This document shows positions 43,745-52,930 of a stretch of DNA of 64,000 nucleotides, piece by piece. The position numbers and the translations under genes were made by a program. Each line of letters opens with the position of its first letter. Position 1 is the first letter of the stretch. The notes beneath the pieces are model-generated. The model did no database searches and was not told the origin of the DNA. It saw nothing but the letters and a program-made list of their open reading frames with translations. Source of the stretch: an uncultured Clostridium sp. (GTDB lineage Bacteria > Bacillota > Clostridia > TANB77 > CAG-508); assembly GCA_900553945.1 (NCBI GenBank), contig USFR01000001.1:62001-126000 (forward strand), read 5' to 3'.

Positions 43745-43845
43745 TTTATTCCCTTCTTTCTAAAAAAATATAAGTCGCACATAATACGACTTACGACTCA
43801 AATTATTGTTTCATAACTCTTTTTTCAAAATGCAACTTTAAATTA

Positions 43846-44421
43846 TTATTTAGATGGATCATACCACCACTTATTTTGCCATTTTTTATATCCATAAAAA
43901 AAGTTATCATCATTTGTATATATAGCATGATTATTAAAATCAATACTACTTAAAAAAGAATCCGAATATAATGTTGATTGATCAAAATCAACTACTATAT
44001 CTGACATTAATTTATATTTCTTATTATATCCCCCAACATACATAGCGCCCTCTTGATATATATAATAAGGCTTTGTATTTCCTGATCTAAAATATGTAAA
44101 TGCTTCAGGGTTATATATTGGTATTTGAATACTTGAATCCTTAATTGTAATTGGATTAATCTTATTGGGTTCAGACTCAGTATCATCATCTTCTGATAGT
44201 ATAGAATCAGTTGTAGAATTTATTACATTTAATAAATTACTTTGTTCTTCACTTTCTGTTCTTTCATATTTATCTTGAATATTTTTTAAAGCTCCCATTT
44301 GGCTTTCTAATTGCTTATTAGCTAACAGATATTTTCCTGTAACAATTGCTAATAAAATCAACATCACAACTAAAAGATATACCGCAATAAAACCTCGTTC
44401 ACTCTTAAATCTATCAAACAT
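43846..44421 (-). CDS. Single-helix membrane protein, pilin-like start
   Basis: 191 residues. Residues 9-31 (RGFIAVYLLVVMLILLAIVT) form a hydrophobic helix after a short basic start with Gly-Phe, which resembles type IV pseudopilins, but the invariant Glu5 of pilins is absent. A helical stalk with acid-rich linker (about 40-85) leads to an outer beta domain with aromatic residues (ending NDNFFYGYKKWQNKWWYDPSK). I do not recognise the family. It is followed by a 100-base gap with no feature. It might be a minor pilin-like protein or a membrane anchor. Confidence 0.6.
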   Translation of the reverse strand: MFDRFKSERGFIAVYLLVVMLILLAIVTGKYLLANKQLESQMGALKNIQDKYERTESEEQSNLLNVINSTTDSILSEDDDTESEPNKINPITIKDSSIQIPIYNPEAFTYFRSGNTKPYYIYQEGAMYVGGYNKKYKLMSDIVVDFDQSTLYSDSFLSSIDFNNHAIYTNDDNFFYGYKKWQNKWWYDPSK

Positions 44422-44494
44422 ATTATAAACCTCTAATAAAATACTCTAAAATTATTTTATATATAAATATTAAAAAAATCAAGACACAATTAAT

Positions 44495-44546
44495 GTTAAT
44501 AGGGATGATTTAAGATTTTTTAAAATCCTAAATCATCCCTATTAAC
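44495..44546. terminator. Long hairpin next to rnpB
   Basis: Arms of about 23 bases begin GTTAATAGGGATGATTTA and end TAAATCATCCCTATTAAC, with one bulge. It lies 3 bases past the RNase P RNA on the minus strand. The T-run after it is poor, so it may be a terminator or processing structure. Confidence 0.6.
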
Positions 44547-44547
44547 T

Positions 44548-44902
<355 letters not shown>

Positions 44903-44935
44903 TCTATTTTAAAATTATTATGTAATTTTGTCAAG

Positions 44936-45169
44936 TTAAAATGCCTTATACTCAAAATTACTCATGAATTCAAATAATTCCTTAACTCTTTTCAAAGTAA
45001 TAATTTCATTTTTTTGCAAAGGTGATTTTTTTAGTTCTGTTATCATTTCTTTTTTATAGCAATTTTTTTGCATTTTATAAATCAAATATCTAACATCCAT
45101 ATAATCAAAATAAATTTGATATCCATCTCTTAAATCCATCCAAAATTGTTCAAAAGAATAGTTCTCCAT
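44936..45169 (-). CDS. 77-residue protein of unknown function
   Basis: A small soluble protein starting MENYSFEQFWMDLRDGYQIY and ending KELFEFMSNFEYKAF, rich in aromatic and basic residues and predicted helical. The ATG at 45169 has AGGAATG upstream, an acceptable site. No domain is recognised and no neighbours suggest a role: rnpB lies downstream and repeat copy D upstream. Confidence 0.5.
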   Translation of the reverse strand: MENYSFEQFWMDLRDGYQIYFDYMDVRYLIYKMQKNCYKKEMITELKKSPLQKNEIITLKRVKELFEFMSNFEYKAF

Positions 45170-45207
45170 CTTTTTTCATTCCTTTCATATGTTAAAGTCA
45201 ATTTGTT

Positions 45208-45336
45208 AAGAAAATATTATATTTATTTTTTCGTTCCTTGCTAAAATATTTTTCCACTCACTAAACTTCGTTTAGAAGGTTAGCGAAAAAACTTTCAAAC
45301 TGCGCGTTACTCAAAACCAAAATATAATATTTTCTT
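45208..45336 (+). repeat. Dispersed structured repeat, copy D
   Basis: 129 bases with 17-base perfect outer arms (45208-45224, 45320-45336). The inner stem here uses ACT/GGT (one U-G pair) and has one C-C mismatch in TTTTTCC/GCGAAAAA. The tail is CTTTCAAACTGCGCGTTACT, one base different from the other copies. It lies between the 77-aa gene and ligA. Confidence 0.88.
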
Positions 45337-45353
45337 TATCTACCAATCAACTT

Positions 45354-47351
45354 TTATTTAATCATTTCATCAAATTCATTTTCTGAAATAACTGTAACTC
45401 CTAATTTATTTGCCTTATCCAATTTACTTCCAGCATCTTCTCCTGCTAAAACATAATTTGTTTTTTTAGAAACAGAACCAGATACCTTTCCTCCAAATTT
45501 TTCAACTATTGCACCAGCCTCATCTCTAGTATATTTTTCCAAAGCTCCTGTAAGCACAAATGTCATTCCAGCAAATCTATCATCCGCACCTTCTTCAACA
45601 AATGCATTCATATTAACACCTGCATCTTTTAATTTTTGAATTAAATCCTTCGTTTGTTCTTGTTCAAAAAATTCAAAAATCGCTTGTGCAGTTATCTCTC
45701 CTGTGTCATCAACAGCAAGTAAATCTTCATAAGAAGCATTCATTAATTCATCCATACTCTTAAATCTTTTAGCCAAACTCTTAGCACCTTTAACACCAAC
45801 ATGTCTAATTCCAAGCGCATTAATTAATCTATACAAATCATTATTTTTACTTTCTTCTATTGCATCTATCAAATTCTGAGCAAATTTTGTTCCGTCTTTT
45901 TTTAAAGTTTTAACATCTTCAACAGTTAATGTATATAAATCAGGTATATTCTTTATTAAATCTCTGTTTAAAAATTCTTCTATAATTGAATATCCTAAGC
46001 CTTTTATATTCATCGCTTCTCTAGATGCAAAATGCCATATACTTCTAAACAATTTTGCCTGACATTCAATTCCAATACATCTTAAAACTGCTTCTCCTTC
46101 TTCTCTAACAGCATCAGCACCGCAAACTGGACACTTTGTTGGCATCTTAAACTCTTTTTGTGTACCATCTCTTTTGGATTTAACAACCTCAACTACTTCT
46201 GGTATAACATCACCAGCCTTTTGAATAATAACTGTATCACCAATCATTAAATCTTTTTCTTTTATAAAATCTTCATTATGCAAAGTAGTTTTTGAAATTG
46301 TTGAACCTGCAACTTTAACAGGCTCTAAGATTGCCATTGGAGTAATAGCTCCTGTTCTACCAACTTGACACACAATATCTTTCAAAAGTGTTTCTTTTTG
46401 CTCTGGAGGATATTTGTATGCAATAGCCCACTTTGGAGTTTTATAATTTGTACCTAAGATTTCTCTTAATTGTAAATCATCAACCTTAATTACTGCACCA
46501 TCAATACCAAATGTTAAACTCTCTCTATCCTCACCAATTTTATTAATTGCGGAAATTGCTTCATCTAAATTCTCGCAGAAAATTTTTACAGGATTAACAT
46601 TAAATCCTAACTTCTCCATATATAGTAAAGACTCGTAATGAGATGTAAATTTAATAGTATCAGATTTTTGAACATTAAAAATGTATATATCTAATGGCCT
46701 TTTTGCAGTTTCTTTACTATCTAATTGTCTTAATGAGCCAGCCGCAGCATTTCTAGCATTTGCAAACAATGGCTGTTCTAGTATTTCTCTTTCTTCATTC
46801 ATCTTATCAAATCCTGCTTTAGAAATAAATACCTCACCACGTACAATAATATCAACATCTTCCTTTAATTTTTTAGGAATATGAGGAATTGTTTTTAAAT
46901 TTTCAGTAATATCTTCTCCAACTAGTCCATTACCTCTAGTTGCTCCTCTTACAAAGATTCCATTTTTGTATTCAAGACTAACAGATAAACCATCAATTTT
47001 TGTTTCTACAACATATTTTAAAGGAATATTTTTTTCTTCTGCAACTTTTCTAACTCTATCATCAAAATCTTTTAAATCATCAAAATTAAAAATATCTAAT
47101 AAACTTTGAAGAGGCACTTCATGAGTTACCTTTTCAAAACCTTCTTTAACAGTTCCTCCAACATGTTGCGTTAATGAACTTGAATCAATCAAATCTGGAT
47201 ATTTATTTTCCAAATTACGAAGTTCCAACATTAACATATCATATTCAAAATCACTAATCTCTGGATCATCATCATCATAATATCTTTTAGCATGATATGC
47301 TGTAATTTCTCTTAATTCTTTAATCCTTTTTTCTGCTTGTTTTTTAGTCAT
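45354..47351 (-). CDS. ligA: NAD-dependent DNA ligase
   Basis: 665 residues from the ATG at 47351, which follows TTGGAG; the ATG at 47372 would put that site inside. Adenylation motif ETKIDGLSVSLEY, DDDDPEISDFEYDML in domain Ia, a four-Cys zinc site (CPVCGADAV ... CIGIECQAKL), helix-hairpin-helix repeats (LGIRHVGVKGAKSL) and a C-terminal BRCT domain (FVLTGALEKYTRDEA). It seals nicks in replication and repair using NAD. All domains are present at full length. Confidence 0.97.
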   Translation of the reverse strand: MTKKQAEKRIKELREITAYHAKRYYDDDDPEISDFEYDMLMLELRNLENKYPDLIDSSSLTQHVGGTVKEGFEKVTHEVPLQSLLDIFNFDDLKDFDDRVRKVAEEKNIPLKYVVETKIDGLSVSLEYKNGIFVRGATRGNGLVGEDITENLKTIPHIPKKLKEDVDIIVRGEVFISKAGFDKMNEEREILEQPLFANARNAAAGSLRQLDSKETAKRPLDIYIFNVQKSDTIKFTSHYESLLYMEKLGFNVNPVKIFCENLDEAISAINKIGEDRESLTFGIDGAVIKVDDLQLREILGTNYKTPKWAIAYKYPPEQKETLLKDIVCQVGRTGAITPMAILEPVKVAGSTISKTTLHNEDFIKEKDLMIGDTVIIQKAGDVIPEVVEVVKSKRDGTQKEFKMPTKCPVCGADAVREEGEAVLRCIGIECQAKLFRSIWHFASREAMNIKGLGYSIIEEFLNRDLIKNIPDLYTLTVEDVKTLKKDGTKFAQNLIDAIEESKNNDLYRLINALGIRHVGVKGAKSLAKRFKSMDELMNASYEDLLAVDDTGEITAQAIFEFFEQEQTKDLIQKLKDAGVNMNAFVEEGADDRFAGMTFVLTGALEKYTRDEAGAIVEKFGGKVSGSVSKKTNYVLAGEDAGSKLDKANKLGVTVISENEFDEMIK

Positions 47352-47448
47352 CTTATGTAACACTCCAATCAATAATTCTTAAACATTTTCTTCTAGCACA
47401 AAAGCGAATTATTTATAACATTTGCACTTATTATAATTTTTTAGTCCG

Positions 47449-47494
47449 CTTCTTTGTTCGTGTGCGAAATTTGCAAAGCAAATTTCTATACATT
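47449..47494 (-). repeat. 46-base element, copy 1
   Basis: On the minus strand: a GAAATTTGC-TTT-GCAAATTTC hairpin next to CACACGAACAAAGAAG. A 46-base stretch at 51402-51447 is the same length, and a hand count gives 32 matching positions. Both lie between the end of one gene and the start of the next (here pgsA and ligA). It occupies the 47352-47533 gap, which has no gene. Confidence 0.45.
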
Positions 47495-47533
47495 GTTATA
47501 TTTAAAAAATAGGAAACTCGAAGAACTTTTCTA

Positions 47534-48124
47534 TTATTTAAATAAGCTTCTGCCCTTCCAAACATAATCCCAACCTGAGAAAATTGTTGCAACAACAGAA
47601 ATAGACATCATTACAGAAGTAATAATATTTATAACCAAATGAACTCCTGATAAGTTTCCTGAAATAAAATTAAAGAAACCACCGACATCAATAAAAGCAA
47701 AAATAAGAGCAATCATTTGAGTTACAGTTTTTAATTTTCCCCATACTGAAGCTGCAATTACGACTCCACCTTTCTCAACAGCTACAAGTCTAAAACCTGA
47801 TACAATAAATTCTCTAGCTAATACAATAACTGGAATCCAAGCTGGAAGCAATCCTCTTTCTACTAGTAATATCATTGCAGTCAAAACCAATATTTTATCT
47901 GCTAAAGGATCTAAAAACTTTCCAAATGTAGTTACCTGATTTCTAGATCTTGCTATGTATCCATCTAACTTATCAGTTATTGAAGCTATTATAAAAATCA
48001 AATCCATAATAAGCATTGCAACTGGTACAGTATACACATCCCCACCAATAGGTATGTATGCAAATACCACCATAACAGGCACCAGAATCATCCTAAAAAT
48101 AGTTAATTTGTTTGCTAAATTCAT
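47534..48124 (-). CDS. pgsA: CDP-diacylglycerol-glycerol-3-phosphate 3-phosphatidyltransferase
   Basis: 196 residues with about five membrane helices. The CDP-alcohol phosphotransferase motif is complete: DKLDGYIARSRNQVTTFGKF with LDPLADK, matching DxxDGxxAR-x8-GxxxDxxxD. It forms phosphatidylglycerophosphate on the inner membrane face, the first step to phosphatidylglycerol. Start at 48124 with AGGTGGGAG. It is separately transcribed from ligA, with no terminator seen in the gap. Confidence 0.95.
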   Translation of the reverse strand: MNLANKLTIFRMILVPVMVVFAYIPIGGDVYTVPVAMLIMDLIFIIASITDKLDGYIARSRNQVTTFGKFLDPLADKILVLTAMILLVERGLLPAWIPVIVLAREFIVSGFRLVAVEKGGVVIAASVWGKLKTVTQMIALIFAFIDVGGFFNFISGNLSGVHLVINIITSVMMSISVVATIFSGWDYVWKGRSLFK

Positions 48125-48225
48125 AAACTTTCTCCCACCTTTTTATTTATTTTTATACCATAGTTAAATTCTCTGAATCTTCTTTTATAAGAAGTTCGGA
48201 GAATTCTCCTAAAATATTATTAATA

Positions 48226-48504
48226 TCAATTTTGATTTTTAGCTTGTACAATCTCAACAATATCAGATATATACTTTCCGATTATTGGTATGTTCAACTT
48301 CACAATATATTGCAATATATATATCAAAATAGCAGTTATTAAATAAAAACCTATACTAAATCCTAATCCCCTTGAAATTCCAGCAAGTAAATTTCTAAAA
48401 AATATTTTTCTTTTACTCTCAAGCAGTTCTATAAGCTCTACAATTCTTGCATTTTCTAACGAATTATTCAATTTCTCAACAATTTTTAAAATTTTTCTTA
48501 TCAT
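48226..48504 (-). CDS. DUF5665-family small membrane protein
   Basis: 92 residues. A charged helix (about 1-35) is followed by AGISRGLGFSIGFYLITAIL, one or two membrane segments (about 40-65), and IPIIGKYISDIVEIVQ. This order matches DUF5665 proteins of Clostridia, which have no known function. The ATG at 48504 has only a weak site. A 13-base inverted repeat lies just upstream at 48517-48544, between it and the UPF0182 gene. Confidence 0.75.
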   Translation of the reverse strand: MIRKILKIVEKLNNSLENARIVELIELLESKRKIFFRNLLAGISRGLGFSIGFYLITAILIYILQYIVKLNIPIIGKYISDIVEIVQAKNQN

Positions 48505-48516
48505 ATTTTAGGACTC

Positions 48517-48544
48517 CAAACAATATATATGTATATATTGTTTG
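48517..48544. repeat. 28-base inverted repeat in the UPF0182-DUF5665 gap
   Basis: CAAACAATATATA and its exact complement around TG. It ends at the GGAG of the DUF5665 gene ribosome binding region, so it could regulate that gene or end the upstream transcript. No T-run follows. Confidence 0.6.
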
Positions 48545-48559
48545 AAGTTTTCTAAAACA

Positions 48560-51322
48560 TTATTCTTTAGAATCTAAAAATCCACTTTTATTATTAGTAG
48601 TTTCTGTATTTTGTTTTTCAACCGCTTCTAATTGATCTATCAACGTTTGTAGTTTTTCAATATCAGTACCAATAAGCTCCCAGTTCTTTGATTCTGTTGA
48701 TTCTTTTAAATTCTTGCTTGCCTTTATAATAGCATTTATTAATTGTTGCTTATCTTCTGTGTTAACAAATTCAATTTTACCAGCTGAATCAGTTAATAAC
48801 GTTGTAAGAGCCTCAACCAAATCATCACCAATTGCAACCTTAGTTCCTGATGCAACTATAACCTTTTTCAATGTTGGAACCTTTGACTGTTCATTTAATA
48901 AAACTTGATATACTGGTTCAATATACAAAATACTATTTTCAATTGGAACAATATAAGTTTTTCTTATTATTTGTGTTCCTGTTGTGTTAATCTTTTCGAG
49001 CTCATCTGAAATTGTTTTATCTTGATCTATCTGAACATTAAGTTGTTGTATAGCCGGTAATGTTGTATCAGAAATTAGTTTATACATCGTTAATTTATTT
49101 TTTCCATCACTATAAGTTCCGACTAAATAAGAATTTAAACTTTGTTTATTAGCCTTAGTATAAGGTAATACAAGTCCAAGCTCTTCACTAGTAGCATCTG
49201 ATGTTTTTAAAACTGTATAATATGGTTCTACTGAAATTTTATTCATATCACCACTACCAATTTGCCTATCTGCTTCCCATACATCATCACTTCTATAAAG
49301 AATTTCAGTATTTACATTATGATATCTTTCTAGAACTGTTGCTTGTATTTTGTATAAAAACTCAGGATAAACAATATTTTTCTGAATATCTTCTGGTATA
49401 GATTCATTTTTATCAACAAACAATTCTGGATACATATTATAATATGACATCGCTATAGGATCTGTTGAATCTGTTATATAAAATTTAGTTGTACCATCAT
49501 ATGCATCAATAATTACTTTAATAGAATTTCTTATATAATTAATTTGTTTATACTTTCCTTCAACTTGAATTGTTGTTTTTTGTGAATATGGATAACTATT
49601 AGATACTGTATATGCATCTAGTACCCATACAAGTTCTCCATCATCTCTAATTACCATATAAGGTGATTCGTCATATAGTAAATATGGAAGTAAAACTTTA
49701 GCTCTATCTCGAATATTTCTATTCATCAAAATCTTACTATCTGAATTCATACTACTGTTAAATAATAATTTATAATTTTTTTCAGATATTGAAAGAACTG
49801 CTCTATCAAACAAATTAGCTGATATTCCAGCTTCTCCATCATACTCATTTTCTTCATATGATGTAGTTGAAGTTGGATAATCAAATTCTTTTTTATCTTT
49901 CACATTTGTAACAATAGTATCATTTGTAGCTAGCCCAAAATAAATTCGCGGTTCTGCAATTTTTATCTTATTTTCATCACTTGTATATTTAGATTGAATA
50001 TACGATAATCCACCTGTAGTTTTATCTACAGTAGTTGCATCTGAAATAACCACTCCATATCCATGTGTATATTGATAAGTTTTATTATTGTATGTTCTAT
50101 TAGCACCGCTTATAATTTCTCTAGGAGTAATATATAAAGATTTCATTCTTCCATTAACTCTATATCTTCCTATTTGAGTTGTCTTATATGTATAATATCC
50201 TTCATTATCTTTATATTCTACCAAATTGGTTAGAGTTGTTTCTTTATCAAGCAAAGTAATTTGTCTTATTAAATCGGCATTCTTTGAAATAGTTATATCA
50301 TCTAATGTTGAAGTATTATCTATTTCTTTTTCTTCAATATCAACACTATATGCTATTCTTGTATTCTTTATATTCTCATCTATATATTTTTTCTGTTTAT
50401 CAAGTTCATTTCGCTCTGCATAGATATATTGGAATCCAGTCATAACAACAAACAAAATAACTAAATATATTGGAGTTATAAGCATTGAAGAAACAATCTT
50501 TTTAACTTTAAATTTTTTTAAATACTTTATAACTCTGCATAATGAGAACAAAATAACAACTGCTAAAATTTTATATCCTAGTACCTTTACTTTAACTTCA
50601 GTCAAACCAGCACCAACCAACTCAGTTCTAGCATCATCTTTCAATGTAATAAGATTTCCTGTAACAACTTCTTGTGAACTCAATATCATTAAGCATGCAA
50701 TTAAAAATGCAATAATAAATAAGTTAGTAAATAATTGTTTCAAAAAATTATTTTTTCTTAACTCATTAGCTTCAACACCTTGTAAACAAACATTTATTAT
50801 TGCTATATAATAAACTGAAATATATACTGTAAGTAACACTAAAAATGCAATAGCAAAAATTAAAACTGCTTTAATAAATGGAATTTGGAACATATAAAAC
50901 GATACGTCCATTCCAAAAACAGGATCATTTATTCCAAATTTAGCAACACTAGTAAACATCAAAAACTTCTGTGTTAATGTCCATTGTGCAACAAATGCAA
51001 CAATCACACTAACAATAAAAGAAATTGATTTGTTGGGAAGCTTAGGCATTTCCTTCTGCTCCTTATCAAACAGCTCTTTTAAAAATCCTCTAACCACTTT
51101 ATTAGAAATAAAAATAGCTAAATAAGAAATTACAAAAGCTACTAAGAAAACTAAATACTTTGTTTTTACATTTTTCTCAAATATAGAAACATATTGCTCT
51201 CCTATTTCTTTGTATTGTAAATACTCACTTCTTGTAGAAATCATAATTATTAGAGCATATACTATTAAAAAAAATATTACAATTGCTCTTCTCGATACGA
51301 TTTTCTTCATTTTTTCTTTCAT
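48560..51322 (-). CDS. UPF0182 family membrane protein
   Basis: 920 residues. Seven membrane helices in the first 310 residues, starting with IVIFFLIVYALIIMIS, then a long extracytoplasmic region with conserved stretches (YTHGYGVVISDATTVDKTTG, PRIYFGLATND, FDYPTSTTS, DRAVLSISEKNYKLLFN, RNIRDRAKVLLPYLLYDESPYMV). This matches UPF0182/COG1615, a family with no assigned function. The C-terminal 100 residues are Gln/Glu/Asn-rich. Normal length. AAGGATTAG site before the ATG. It is next to ftsY on the same strand. Confidence 0.92.
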   Translation of the reverse strand: MKEKMKKIVSRRAIVIFFLIVYALIIMISTRSEYLQYKEIGEQYVSIFEKNVKTKYLVFLVAFVISYLAIFISNKVVRGFLKELFDKEQKEMPKLPNKSISFIVSVIVAFVAQWTLTQKFLMFTSVAKFGINDPVFGMDVSFYMFQIPFIKAVLIFAIAFLVLLTVYISVYYIAIINVCLQGVEANELRKNNFLKQLFTNLFIIAFLIACLMILSSQEVVTGNLITLKDDARTELVGAGLTEVKVKVLGYKILAVVILFSLCRVIKYLKKFKVKKIVSSMLITPIYLVILFVVMTGFQYIYAERNELDKQKKYIDENIKNTRIAYSVDIEEKEIDNTSTLDDITISKNADLIRQITLLDKETTLTNLVEYKDNEGYYTYKTTQIGRYRVNGRMKSLYITPREIISGANRTYNNKTYQYTHGYGVVISDATTVDKTTGGLSYIQSKYTSDENKIKIAEPRIYFGLATNDTIVTNVKDKKEFDYPTSTTSYEENEYDGEAGISANLFDRAVLSISEKNYKLLFNSSMNSDSKILMNRNIRDRAKVLLPYLLYDESPYMVIRDDGELVWVLDAYTVSNSYPYSQKTTIQVEGKYKQINYIRNSIKVIIDAYDGTTKFYITDSTDPIAMSYYNMYPELFVDKNESIPEDIQKNIVYPEFLYKIQATVLERYHNVNTEILYRSDDVWEADRQIGSGDMNKISVEPYYTVLKTSDATSEELGLVLPYTKANKQSLNSYLVGTYSDGKNKLTMYKLISDTTLPAIQQLNVQIDQDKTISDELEKINTTGTQIIRKTYIVPIENSILYIEPVYQVLLNEQSKVPTLKKVIVASGTKVAIGDDLVEALTTLLTDSAGKIEFVNTEDKQQLINAIIKASKNLKESTESKNWELIGTDIEKLQTLIDQLEAVEKQNTETTNNKSGFLDSKE

Positions 51323-51401
51323 TTTTCTAATCCTTTCTTACAAGATTTCAAAATTAGTAATTACATCATTTTTTACTAAAACAGACATTTTTCTAAATCT
51401 G

Positions 51402-51447
51402 TTTCTTTATTCCTGTATGAAATTAAATTTACAGATTTCTATGCATT
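51402..51447 (-). repeat. 46-base element, copy 2
   Basis: Related to 47449-47494 by 32 of 46 positions (hand count). The conserved minus-strand parts are AATG(C/T)ATAGAAAT, AATTTC and AAAGAA. It lies between the ftsY stop and the UPF0182 start. Confidence 0.4.
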
Positions 51448-51456
51448 TATTAATAT

Positions 51457-52362
51457 TTATATAATAGCAGAAACAAAATCCTCCGCATTAAATTTTTCCA
51501 TATCGTCAACACCTTCACCAACGCCTATAAACTTAACTGGAATTTTATTTTCAGCAACAATTCCAACAACAACTCCACCTTTAGCAGTTCCATCAAGTTT
51601 AGTAAGAACAATACCAGTAATATCAGTTGTTTCTTTAAATGCCTTTACTTGCATAATAGCATTTTGACCAGTTGTTCCATCTAAAACAAGTAAAACCTCC
51701 TTTGATGAATCTGGCAATTCTCTATTTATAACCTTATTAATTTTAGCAAGTTCATCCATTAAGTTCTTTTTATTATGAAGTCTACCAGCAGTATCACAAA
51801 TTAAAACATCAGCTTGTTGCTCTTTAGCAACTTGAATAGCATCAAAAACAACTGATGCTGGATCACTACCTTCTGTTTTTTTAACTAATTCGCAATCAGT
51901 TCTTTGAGCCCATATTTCAATTTGCTCAACAGCAGCAGCTCTAAAAGTATCAGCAGCAGCTATAACAACTTCCTTTCCGCTCTTTTTTAAATTATTAGCA
52001 ATCTTACCAATAGAAGTTGTTTTTCCTACTCCATTAACACCAACCACTAATATGACAGAAGGAACTGTAGCTAAATCCAATGCAGTATCACCTACATCAA
52101 GTAATTTTATCATTTCTTCTTTTAACACTCTTCTAACTGCTTCTTCATCTTGAATATTTTCTTTTTTTATTCTTATTCTTAATTCATTTATTATTTTTGT
52201 TGATGTTTCTATTCCAATATCAGACATTATTAATGCTTCTTCTAATTCATCTAATAAATCTTCATCAACCTTTCTAAAATTTGCAAAAACATCATTAATC
52301 TTTTCATTTAATGTTTGCTTAGTCTTACCAAGCCCCTCCCTTAATTTATCAAAAAATCCCAT
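51457..52362 (-). CDS. ftsY: Signal recognition particle receptor FtsY
   Basis: 301 residues from the ATG at 52362, with GTGGAGG upstream; an ATG at 52374 overlaps that site. The N domain starts MGFFDKLREGLGKTKQTLNE. The G domain has GVNGVGKTTSIGKIA (G1), AADTFRAAA (G2), DTAGR (G3), LTKLDGTAKGG (G4) and the closing GVGEGVDDME. It docks ribosomes at the membrane for co-translational insertion. It lacks the long acidic A domain of the E. coli protein, as usual in Gram-positive bacteria. Confidence 0.97.
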   Translation of the reverse strand: MGFFDKLREGLGKTKQTLNEKINDVFANFRKVDEDLLDELEEALIMSDIGIETSTKIINELRIRIKKENIQDEEAVRRVLKEEMIKLLDVGDTALDLATVPSVILVVGVNGVGKTTSIGKIANNLKKSGKEVVIAAADTFRAAAVEQIEIWAQRTDCELVKKTEGSDPASVVFDAIQVAKEQQADVLICDTAGRLHNKKNLMDELAKINKVINRELPDSSKEVLLVLDGTTGQNAIMQVKAFKETTDITGIVLTKLDGTAKGGVVVGIVAENKIPVKFIGVGEGVDDMEKFNAEDFVSAII

Positions 52363-52506
52363 ATAATCCTCCACAAAGCATATTACTTATTTATATTTTT
52401 TAGACTTTATAAGTATATCATATTTTTTTATTATTGTATATTTTTATGATATTTTTTTAATATTTTCTGCACATAAAAAAACAATATTTATAACTCAAGT
52501 AGAATA

Positions 52507-52623
52507 TTATATCTGTTTGAATATTTTTTTCTTACGAATATCGTTATCTAGTTTTTTAGCTTTAGAATAATAAACTATAGCTTTTATAATTTCAACTGGC
52601 ATCGCAACAAGACCAATTATCAT
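52507..52623 (-). CDS. Possible small membrane protein, 38 residues, perhaps truncated
   Basis: An open frame from the ATG at 52623 encodes a product beginning MIIGLVAMPVEIIKAIVYYS and ending IRKKKIFKQI: one hydrophobic helix then a basic tail. The frame stays open upstream with more hydrophobic residues (FIFCFIFFKFVLA) but no start before a TAA at the terminator stem (52653-52688). No ribosome binding site is visible. It may be a fragment whose 5' end was replaced. Kept because of its coding-like sequence. Confidence 0.3.
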   Translation of the reverse strand: MIIGLVAMPVEIIKAIVYYSKAKKLDNDIRKKKIFKQI

Positions 52624-52652
52624 AGCTAATACAAATTTAAAGAAAATAAAAC

Positions 52653-52688
52653 AAAAAATAAAGTAAGATTTCTCTTACTTTATTTTTT
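52653..52688. terminator. Perfect terminator hairpin
   Basis: Sixteen-base perfect arms AAAAAATAAAGTAAGA / TCTTACTTTATTTTTT with a 4-base loop, flanked by T-runs on both strands. No annotated gene ends here, so it may close an unannotated short transcript. Confidence 0.8.
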
Positions 52689-52805
52689 TACTTTATTGTT
52701 ACTTAGCAATCATATACATTTAATTTGCGAAGGTAAGATATATATAACTAAGTCTTTCAAATTTTTTTCTCTATCTGAATATTAACATACACAAAAGACA
52801 AAATT

Positions 52806-52822
52806 TGTCGAAACCTGTCGAC
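52806..52822 (+). promoter_or_regulatory. Two Spo0A-box-like motifs
   Basis: TGTCGAA at 52806-52812 and TGTCGAC at 52816-52822, ten bases apart. The first matches the Spo0A core exactly. They lie in a gene-free stretch (52363-52930) that otherwise contains the 38-aa frame and two terminators. Confidence 0.4.
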
Positions 52823-52888
52823 AATAAAAAAATTTAATGTTTTTTATTGTTTATAAAATATATTTAAACATTTAATTTTAAAATAAAG

Positions 52889-52916
52889 AAAGCTAGCTCC
52901 AACAAGAGCCAGCTTT
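52889..52916 (-). terminator. Terminator of the unknown gene pair
   Basis: On the minus strand AAAGCTGGCTC pairs with GAGCTAGCTTT (one G-U), then CTTTATTTTAAA. It follows the stop of the gene at 52931. Confidence 0.75.
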
Positions 52917-52930
52917 TGCCACTTCATAAA

